DNA from: Balneolales bacterium
GTDB lineage: Bacteria > Bacteroidota > Rhodothermia > Balneolales > Natronogracilivirgulaceae
DNA: 12,071 nucleotides
Direction: 5' to 3'
NCBI GenBank assembly: GCA_007131625.1
Contig: SLQC01000085.1
Span: 1-12,071, forward strand
In this document: positions 7,511-12,071 of the stretch, piece by piece
Layout: the number at the start of each line of letters is the position of its first letter
How positions within the stretch are numbered: the stretch's first letter is position 1
Made by a program: the position numbers and the translations under genes
Notes under the pieces: model-generated
The model's database searches: none
What the model was told of the DNA's origin: nothing
The model's input: only the letters and a program-made list of their open reading frames with translations

Positions 7511-8091
7511 GAAAGCCAATGTTTCTCAATACACTTTTTTAAAAGTAATTTGGAGCGATGAATTATTTGCCAGTAATTAGACGGACGTACATTCAATTCT
7601 TGACAAATGTCCCGCGAGGATATACCCGAAAAATAGGTAAAGTTAACCGCAATCAACCATTTGGCTGGAAGGTCCTGCATGCATATGTCCAATATTTTCA
7701 AAAATTCCGGATCATCAAGGAGATGTTTATCCTCTTCCCAGTATGATCCCATGTTGTTTGGGGTCCACTGACCGTATTTGTCAAACTGGGATTCAGCAAT
7801 TTGGCGGCCGGACTGTACATCTTCACTATCCAGACTCACGTAGTTGTTCGCAGCTTTTCTGTAATGATCAATAATCTTGTTCTTGAGAATGGAAATAAGC
7901 CATGTTTTCGGCCGGCTTTTTTCCCGAAACGAATCAAAATTTCTGAATGCCGACAGAAAGGTTTCCTGAACCAGGTCTTCGGCTGTTTCCACAGAAGAAG
8001 TTTTATGCAGCGCCCATGAATACAGCTCATCGCCGTATTCATCCACCCATTGTTCTACGGAATGCTTGTCATTATCCAATTTTTTGGTCAT
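7507..8091 (-). CDS. ECF-type RNA polymerase sigma factor
   Basis: A 194-residue sigma factor. Region 2 spans about residues 10-80, with TAEDLVQETFLSAFRNFDSF and RPKTWLISILKNKIIDHYRK. A longer than usual acidic linker (about 82-130, with QWTPNNMGSYWEEDKHLLDD) follows. Region 4 is at about 132-190, with SGISSRDICQELNVRPSNYW as helix-turn-helix. The linker with conserved Trp residues is typical of a Bacteroidota/Proteobacteria ECF group that is coupled to a small zinc anti-sigma factor. Here that partner overlaps the stop codon by 4 bases. The two probably form an autoregulated stress switch whose targets are not visible. The start is the ATG at 8091; upstream is the AT-rich spacer 8092-8931. 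Confidence 0.92.
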   Translation of the reverse strand: MTKKLDNDKHSVEQWVDEYGDELYSWALHKTSSVETAEDLVQETFLSAFRNFDSFREKSRPKTWLISILKNKIIDHYRKAANNYVSLDSEDVQSGRQIAESQFDKYGQWTPNNMGSYWEEDKHLLDDPEFLKILDICMQDLPAKWLIAVNFTYFSGISSRDICQELNVRPSNYWQIIHRSKLLLKKCIEKHWLS

Positions 8092-8211
8092 AGATACTCA
8101 TGCCAAATGTGTCACAAAAGTTTTTCTTCCAAACAAATACGAAAGATCTGCCATTCCTCCTTGATATTACGTAATGTCATGGATAAAAACGTCTTTTTAA
8201 TTCCAATTTTG

Positions 8212-8340
8212 TCATTGTCTGTTTAACAGATCGATATTCGGTTTTTTTAACAGAACATTACAGAGAGTACGAAATTCAGGTATGCGCTGGATTGCAACGG
8301 AATCTAATACAACCGGATATTTTTTTATTGAGTATAGCAT
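8212..8340 (-). CDS. Possible 42-residue small protein
   Basis: A short open frame starting MLYSIKKYPVVLDSVAIQRI and ending NIDLLNRQ. A Shine-Dalgarno-like AAGGTGG lies 5 bases before the ATG, which is stronger than for most genes here. It is on the same strand as the sigma factor, 120 bases upstream. The composition looks protein-like, but no family is recognised. It could be a real small protein, a leader peptide or the remains of a longer gene. Confidence 0.25.
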   Translation of the reverse strand: MLYSIKKYPVVLDSVAIQRIPEFRTLCNVLLKKPNIDLLNRQ

Positions 8341-8768
8341 TTGTACCACCTTTCTTCAGGATGTCAGGTTTGAGAGGAAACCCTATCGATTGCGAACCCT
8401 CTTTTTTGTTTTAGAAATCGGTCACATTTTATGGAATCGGCCTGTTTACTGCAAATGGATTATTGCCTTTACTTCAATTTTTTGAATAATATATAACATC
8501 TCAGGATCACTACTGTATCAAGATAGCAAAGTAACCGGCTTTTTAAACTCTTTGGAATGGAAGATTTATTAAATCTGAGGGTGCAGAAATATCGTATTGT
8601 ATATATCTCATCGACTTAAACTTAAATGACTATCCGGTTTCTATAACATTCAATAACGGAATAAAGCAGATCCGGTTATCAACACCGCTTCAAATGCGAT
8701 TTTCACGGATCATGGAGTTGGCATCTTTTGCCTTTGTTACACGTTGCGAACATTCATATAAACTTAAA

Positions 8769-8784
8769 ACGTATAAATATACGT
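8769..8784. promoter_or_regulatory. 16-base palindrome, possible operator
   Basis: ACGTATA and TATACGT flank a 2-base AA centre with no mismatch. It lies about 150 bases upstream of the CMD-like gene in a spacer without intact genes. The symmetry is what a dimeric regulator would bind; the regulator is unknown. Confidence 0.3.
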
Positions 8785-8826
8785 GAGTCACCTATGAAAT
8801 GGCTTGGAATATTTGCAATTGTTCCA

Positions 8827-8888
8827 CTTTTGACAGGCTCCAGAAGTTTGGCGAATTCATTTTTTTGTGTTTTGTGAGTCACTACGAT
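8827..8888 (-). pseudogene. Decayed fragment of a second zinc anti-sigma gene
   Basis: Bases 8827-8851 match 7272-7296, inside the 3' part of the intact anti-sigma gene, at 22 of 25 positions. The likeness goes on to about 8880 with one gap and almost only transitions. On the minus strand this reads AKLLEPVKSG against TKLPKPVKKS in the intact protein, and, one frame away, LTKHK against FTEHE, so the fragment carries a frameshift. Nothing of the zinc motif or of a second sigma factor is recognisable nearby. It indicates a former duplicate, or a related anti-sigma gene, at this place. Confidence 0.55.
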
Positions 8889-8931
8889 CCCCCATATAAC
8901 ATGGCGTATCAGTTATTCAGAAATCAGCAAT

Positions 8932-9324
8932 ATGACCGAAATCTATCATAATTCTGAAATCGACGGCCGGTTCATCATCACCGACGATTTCAGTACAGAT
9001 CTTTTCCGGGATGCCAACCGCGAAGAGATGCTGCAAATACTGCTCAAACGATTTATCATTAGATGCACGCGCCTGGCCCGGCTCACACGGGAGTTGATCG
9101 CGAACAGAGGCAGTATTTCGGATGAGGTCCTGGAGAATTTCTTCAAAACCGGATACACCAAAGAAAACCTGATTGATGTAATCGTAGGTGCCGGAGAAAA
9201 AAGCATCACCAACCTTTTGCACAACGTGACGGACGTGCCGATCGATTTCCCGGAAGCACCCGAATTGTCGGGAAGAATGTATGTAGCCGAAGCATTCGAA
9301 GACAACGAATCACAAAGCCACTGA
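8932..9324 (+). CDS. Carboxymuconolactone decarboxylase-like protein lacking the catalytic half
   Basis: A 130-residue protein. Residues about 44-112 (RCTRLARLTRELIANRGSIS, then FFKTGYTKENLIDVIVGAGE and NLLHNVTDVPIDFPEAP) match the C-terminal part of AhpD/CMD-type proteins, which usually have about 150-190 residues. The family's N-terminal half, with the redox CxxC and the proton-relay His, is absent; the only Cys is Cys45. The first 43 residues have no recognisable likeness. It is therefore either a truncated, probably non-catalytic gene or the late stage of decay. The frame is open and clean, ending in TGA, and a membrane-protein gene follows after 16 bases, so it may still be expressed. 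The frame is open upstream only to 8878, which excludes a longer intact N-terminus. Confidence 0.6.
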   Translation: MTEIYHNSEIDGRFIITDDFSTDLFRDANREEMLQILLKRFIIRCTRLARLTRELIANRGSISDEVLENFFKTGYTKENLIDVIVGAGEKSITNLLHNVTDVPIDFPEAPELSGRMYVAEAFEDNESQSH

Positions 9325-9327
9325 ACA

Positions 9328-9333
9328 GGAGGA
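9328..9333 (+). promoter_or_regulatory. Strong Shine-Dalgarno (AGGAGG) of the 9341 gene
   Basis: AGGAGG stands 7 bases before the ATG at 9341. Most other genes in the window show no such site, so this gene may be translated more strongly or come from another background. It fixes the start codon. Confidence 0.8.
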
Positions 9334-9340
9334 ATTTGAC

Positions 9341-9775
9341 ATGTCTACAATAAATTGGAAAAACGCGATTTTTGCCGGGATTGCCGGTACCATTCTGTTT
9401 GATCTGTTTGGACTCATCACCGGTTCCGGATGGTGGGATATTCCGGCATTACTGGGTGAACAAACAGGATTCGGGTTGCTATTCGGTGTCGCAGGACATT
9501 TCGGGAACGGAGTTTTACTGGCAATTCTTTATGCCGGAATCGCTCCGTCGTTATGGGGACCGGCCTGGGTTCGGCCGTTTCTGTTCATCTCCGTTCAGAC
9601 CATCGTGCTCGTTTGGCTGTTTATGTTGCCTCTGTTGGAAGCCGGAGTAGCCGGACTTAATGCCGGCGTGGATATGGCCATCGGTTCACTGGTTCGCCAC
9701 TGGATCTATGTGATTCCATATCTTTATTTCATCAACCGAGAGTTGTTCGCTACAGCCGGTTCGTCAAACGGTTAG
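9341..9775 (+). CDS. Four-helix membrane protein, function unknown
   Basis: A 144-residue integral membrane protein. Hydrophobic segments lie at about residues 7-27 (AIFAGIAGTILFDLFGLITG), 42-66 (GFGLLFGVAGHFGNGVLLAI), 79-101 (PFLFISVQTIVLVWLFMLPL) and 108-132 (ending in WIYVIPYLYF). Small Gly-rich helices with His52 and His120 inside or near membrane segments are seen, but no known motif. The start is set by a near-ideal Shine-Dalgarno. It follows the CMD-like gene by 16 bases and is ended by a hairpin terminator at 9832-9861, so the two form a short transcript. I do not recognise a family with certainty; small membrane proteins of this kind are common near stress or respiratory genes. Confidence 0.75.
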   Translation: MSTINWKNAIFAGIAGTILFDLFGLITGSGWWDIPALLGEQTGFGLLFGVAGHFGNGVLLAILYAGIAPSLWGPAWVRPFLFISVQTIVLVWLFMLPLLEAGVAGLNAGVDMAIGSLVRHWIYVIPYLYFINRELFATAGSSNG

Positions 9776-9831
9776 TGCAATGGTTTGATGTTGCTGCCAA
9801 TTTTGCTGCGAAACCGGTTTTATAACAACAC

Positions 9832-9861
9832 AAAGACTCCTCAAAGTTCCGGGGACTTTTT
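9832..9861 (+). terminator. Rho-independent terminator after the membrane protein
   Basis: AAAGTTC and GGACTTT (9843-9859) pair around a CGG loop, and T bases follow directly. A longer alternative stem begins at 9832 (AAAGACTCC). It lies 57-86 bases after the stop codon, a fitting end for the 8932-9775 transcript. The rest of 9776-9983 shows no gene. Confidence 0.6.
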
Positions 9862-9983
9862 ATGTCGTTTATGTTTATTATGGTAATCACTGAATTCGAA
9901 TCATTCTCGTGTGTGCCAATATCTCAACATGGGTGTTTTATGGATCTTAAGAATGTTTACACACTATTTAATAGAATCGGGTT

Positions 9984-10266
9984 ATGGATCGTTTCTATTT
10001 TATAACAGTAAATTTTGGTATCGGAATGGCTGCTTAACTGGCCGGAGTTAACAAGGAAACAATCCGCTATTATGAACGCAGCAAGCTGATTCCGGAACCG
10101 GAGAGAATGGATTCCGGATATCGGCTGTATTCGCGGCGGCATACGGATCAAAGAAACCCTTACCGGCTTGATTGATACATGTGCTGGAAACGGCCCAAAA
10201 GGCGATTGTCCAATTCTGGATGCTCTGGAAGGCGATATAAATACCGGTAAACGGATGGTAGAATGA
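9984..10266 (+). pseudogene. merR: merR-type metal-responsive regulator, broken
   Basis: The remains of a MerR-family transcription factor. From the ATG at 9984 the frame runs into a TAA at 10035-10037, then goes on with the winged helix-turn-helix LAGVNKETIRYYERSKLIPE and MDSGYRLYSRRHTD. At about 10148 the reading changes frame and jumps to a C-terminal KETLTGLIDTCAGNGPKGDC followed by PILDALEGDI. Roughly 60 codons of dimer helix seem to be lost between the two. The tail has a Cys-x8-Cys-Pro loop, the spacing of the mercury-binding cysteines in MerR; the third MerR cysteine would lie in the lost part. With a stop, a deletion and a frameshift it cannot make a working regulator. Its end overlaps the next gene by 4 bases (ATGA), showing an ancestral operon. 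Confidence 0.85.
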
Positions 10267-10454
10267 GCATAAGATTAGAATCAACGATTACCTGTCCGAA
10301 GTGCAACAATAGTGTAAATGAAACGATGTCTGAAAACTCCTGTCAATATTTTTGGCAATGTCCTTTATGTGAAAATGTGCTGAAGCCAAAAGATGGGGAC
10401 TGCTGTGTTTTCTGTTCGTATGGAGATACCTTGTGCCCGTCAATGCAAACCTAA
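10263..10454 (+). CDS. GDCCVxC-domain cysteine-rich small protein
   Basis: A 63-residue protein of the GDCCVxC family, small Cys-rich (in some relatives selenocysteine-containing) proteins often found beside merR, merT or merA. It begins MSIRLESTITCPKCNNSVNE, has a second pair CPLC (33-36), and carries the signature GDCCVFCSYG at 45-54 with Cys47, Cys48 and Cys51, followed by Cys58. Nine cysteines in 63 residues and two CxxC pairs suggest binding of zinc or soft metals; the exact role is not established. All residues of the signature are present and no stop interrupts it, in contrast to the broken merR whose end it overlaps. Only the standard Cys form is seen here, no in-frame TGA. Confidence 0.88.
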   Translation: MSIRLESTITCPKCNNSVNETMSENSCQYFWQCPLCENVLKPKDGDCCVFCSYGDTLCPSMQT

Positions 10455-10830
10455 TAAACGAAAGTTGTCGGTTTGGTAATGTGACTACTGAATAATCAAA
10501 AAATCAGACAGGTGAGCAATAATTCATTTGAACCTTCGCCAGGGATATTTTCTCTTCACTCAAAGTGAGCTACTTTACCGTTAAAACCTTGTTCTGATAA
10601 GCTTTTTCAACGAAATCAAGCTTTTCCATGAGCCGGATTTTCACACAGTATGCTAGTTATTCAGGACGATTTGCCCATTTTTTTTTTCATGGAATTGCAC
10701 ATTCGTTAGAAATTCACTACTCTATTGTTATCTGCTTACAGTTTCGTTTAATTCGACTTTTTAAAATAAGCCGGATGCCTGGGAGTGGATGCTTCAAGTT
10801 TTAATTCCAAAATGAACAAGGTAAAACATT
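10455..10830. other. AT-rich spacer and probable long cold-shock leader
   Basis: No gene is seen in these 376 bases. The part next to 10831 presumably includes the promoter and a long 5' untranslated leader, as is usual for cold shock genes, but no cold-box could be identified by eye. A run of ten or more T (about 10678-10689) and two AAGCTT sites near 10598 and 10617 are the only marked structures. Confidence 0.5.
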
Positions 10831-11043
10831 ATGTCAGAAGAAAGAGAAACTGGTGTTGTTAAATGGTTTAACGGCGCTAAAGGATTTGGTTTTATCAGCC
10901 GGAATAGTGGTGATGATGTATTTGTCCACTTTAGTGAAGTTCGGTCAGAGGGCTACAAATCTTTAGATGAAGGAGACAATGTTGAGTTCACCGTAGCTGA
11001 AGGTGAAAAAGGGTTACAGGCAAAGGAAGTGGTCAAGATTTAA
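10831..11043 (+). CDS. Cold shock protein (CspA family)
   Basis: A 70-residue single-domain cold shock protein of normal family length. It has the opening TGVVKWFNGAKGFGFI with RNP1 (KGFGFI, 17-22) and RNP2 (VFVHF, 30-34), the two strands that bind single-stranded RNA and DNA. The end, VEFTVAEGEKGLQAKEVV, is typical. These proteins act in the cytoplasm as RNA chaperones that melt structure in mRNA, often under cold or other stress. The start ATG follows AAGG about 10 bases upstream, a weak Shine-Dalgarno. It is a single gene with spacers of some 380 and 580 bases on either side. Confidence 0.95.
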   Translation: MSEERETGVVKWFNGAKGFGFISRNSGDDVFVHFSEVRSEGYKSLDEGDNVEFTVAEGEKGLQAKEVVKI

Positions 11044-11070
11044 TACGATTTTAAGTTCCCCGTATTTATT
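11042..11070 (+). terminator. Possible weak terminator after the cold shock gene
   Basis: AATACG (11042-11047) and CGTATT (11061-11066) are inverted around a 13-base loop, with TATTTT following. The stem is short and AT-rich, so this is a weak candidate only. Confidence 0.25.
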
Positions 11071-11619
11071 TTCGTATAAGTTTGAAACTGATTGGCAGAG
11101 TTATTTTCAATTCATCAATAGTGTATTACACATTGATGATAAGGGGTAATGTAATGCCAGTTTAACTATATCTCGCCTACCCGAAGTGGGAGGTGATATA
11201 TAATTTTATGCCTCCCAATAATCCTCACATTTGCTGCAACATCACCGGCTGAAGTTTCTACCCATCGGCATAATAAATGAGTGTGCAGTCTGGAAACTGG
11301 AACCTCATGTCGGGATGTTGTATCAAATGTGAATGTGATGATATCGGATCCACTTCATTGGAGATTTTTTGTGATCTTTATGAGCACCTAAACTATTTTA
11401 TAGTAACAAGTTACCGATATGTTGGTTATTACCGGTGACCGACATTTGGAATTTTTCGGATTATCCAGCATTTAAAGTCCACTTAAAGAACCTGGTTTGT
11501 CGCTATTATCCAAGTAATCAAACTACACAACAAAACGAATGGGCAGATTAGCTCATCTGATAAAATTATTTTCACCATCTTTCATCATTGATACGATATC
11601 GGATAAAATAGTAGCAGAA
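11044..11619. other. Gene-poor spacer upstream of the gamma-glutamyltransferase
   Basis: About 576 bases with no intact gene. It holds the weak terminator near 11042-11070, a short GC-rich hairpin near 11176-11193, and a likely PIN-domain remnant at 11407-11517. The promoter of the last gene should lie near its right end, but no convincing -33/-7 pair was found. An 8-base palindrome CGATATCG at 11594-11601 sits shortly before the start. Confidence 0.5.
11407..11517 (+). pseudogene. Probable remnant of a PIN-domain toxin C-terminus
   Basis: One frame reads QVTDMLVITGDRHLEFFGLS then SI, a TAA at 11473-11475, and SPLKEPGLSLLSK before a second TAA. The pattern hydrophobics-VTGD-(K/R)-H/D-L...I-SP-E-L is how PIN-domain ribonucleases of the VapC/COG1569 type end. 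The N-terminal two thirds, with the first acidic residues, are not recognisable, and no antitoxin is seen. The match is short, so the assignment is tentative. Confidence 0.38.
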
Positions 11620-12071
11620 ATGAACAAACCTACTGCTAAGGGCTCCTTGAATCATTTTTCAGGTATTTTTTTTCTATTGATATTTGCATTGACCGGTTGC
11701 AATGATGCGCAAGATCGTAGATCTGAATTTAAGTCGGAACGTGGAAAGTTTGCGAAAAGTCAAAACGGGATGGTGAGTTCCGCACATCCATTGGCCAGTG
11801 AAGCAGGCCTGAAAATGTTAAAAAATGGTGGAAATGCTGTTGATGCTGCCGTGGCATCTGCCTTTGTTCTGAATGTTGTTGAGCCAAATATGTCCGGTAT
11901 TGGCGGAGGCGGAAGCATGCTTATTTGGAATCAAACAAATCGCATAGTGGATTATGTGGATTTTTATTCGGCAAAACTTGCTGCTACTTACATGGATCTT
12001 GATAATGAGCACGATGAGGAATTCAACTTGCTTTCTACCGGTATTCCCGGCACCGTAGCGGGATTACTGGA
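11620..12071 (+). CDS. ggt: Gamma-glutamyltransferase, lipoprotein, N-terminal part
   Basis: The first 150 residues of a gamma-glutamyltranspeptidase, running off the right edge. Residues 1-27 form a lipoprotein signal: a positively charged start, hydrophobic FSGIFFLLIFALTGC, lipobox LTGC with Cys27. The enzyme should therefore be anchored to a membrane facing the periplasm or outside. The family signature follows: GMVSSAHPLASEAGLKMLKN, GGNAVDAAVASAFVLNVVEP and SGIGGGGSMLIW, later STGIPGTVAGLL. These enzymes cleave glutathione and other gamma-glutamyl compounds. The autocatalytic Thr that starts the small subunit lies beyond the window, so activity cannot be judged. The start ATG at 11620 is chosen because it gives the full lipoprotein signal; no Shine-Dalgarno is seen. 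Confidence 0.92.
   Translation, partial: MNKPTAKGSLNHFSGIFFLLIFALTGCNDAQDRRSEFKSERGKFAKSQNGMVSSAHPLASEAGLKMLKNGGNAVDAAVASAFVLNVVEPNMSGIGGGGSMLIWNQTNRIVDYVDFYSAKLAATYMDLDNEHDEEFNLLSTGIPGTVAGLL

Larger units (their letters stand above)
8092..8931. other. AT-rich spacer with no clear full-length gene
   Basis: About 840 bases between the divergent sigma factor (minus) and the CMD-like gene (plus). It must hold the promoters for both, but none could be assigned with confidence. It contains a possible 42-codon minus-strand ORF (8212-8340), a 16-base palindrome (8769-8784) and a decayed anti-sigma fragment (8827-8888). The plus-strand open frame at 8282-8485 has no recognisable domain and is treated as chance. 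Confidence 0.6.

Noticed and set aside
8098..8154. 18-codon minus-strand ORF after GGAGG upstream of the sigma factor
   Set aside because: The Shine-Dalgarno is only one base from the ATG, too close for normal initiation.
8282..8485. 67-codon plus-strand frame in the spacer
   Set aside because: No ribosome binding site, no domain and low-complexity AT-driven composition; it also overlaps the better-supported small minus-strand frame.
8794..8877. 27-codon plus-strand ORF with a signal-like start (MKWLGIFAIVPLL)
   Set aside because: Its sequence is better explained as the opposite strand of the decayed anti-sigma fragment.
10565..10630. Minus-strand MEKLDFVEKAYQNKVLTVK reading in the spacer
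   Set aside because: Protein-like but very short, with a stop at once after it and no recognisable family.

Overview
The window reads like chromosomal DNA of an FCB-group bacterium, most likely Balneolota/Rhodothermota or another Bacteroidota relative. This is inference from the glycine-lipid type acyltransferase pair, the ECF sigma factors, start codons that mostly lack a Shine-Dalgarno sequence, and AT-rich spacers. No rRNA, tRNA, CRISPR array or insertion sequence was seen.

Positions 1-8091 hold a block of genes that all run on the minus strand. In transcription order from the right these are: an ECF sigma factor (7507-8091) overlapping its small zinc-type anti-sigma factor (7229-7510); a YHS-domain protein (6474-7013); and a tight run made of a small membrane protein (5994-6356), a mercuric-reductase-like flavoprotein broken by one in-frame TGA (4556-6001), a 605-residue fusion of an NRDE/TANGO2 domain with a GlsA-like O-acyltransferase (2703-4520), a GlsB/OlsB-like N-acyltransferase (1750-2706) and a secreted peroxiredoxin-like protein (1066-1710). 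A second ECF sigma factor (389-1006) and the start of an acetolactate-synthase-like TPP enzyme (1-203) follow. The acyltransferase pair suggests synthesis of an N-acylated, O-acylated amino-acid lipid (glycine lipid or relative). The surrounding genes are redox and thiol proteins, so a link between aminolipid synthesis and envelope redox stress is plausible but unproven.

Positions 8092-11619 are AT-rich and gene-poor and hold several decayed genes: a frameshifted remnant of a second anti-sigma gene (8827-8888), a carboxymuconolactone-decarboxylase-like gene missing its catalytic half (8932-9324), a merR-type regulator with a stop and an internal deletion (9984-10266), and a probable PIN-domain toxin tail (11407-11517). 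Apparently intact genes here are a four-helix membrane protein with a strong Shine-Dalgarno (9341-9775), a GDCCVxC cysteine-rich protein next to the dead merR (10263-10454), and a cold shock protein (10831-11043). The window ends in a lipoprotein gamma-glutamyltransferase (11620 to the edge).

The most unusual item is the NRDE/TANGO2-acyltransferase fusion translationally coupled to the GlsB-like gene. Next are the decay cluster with its surviving GDCCVxC gene, and the single nonsense codon that splits an otherwise intact flavoprotein.
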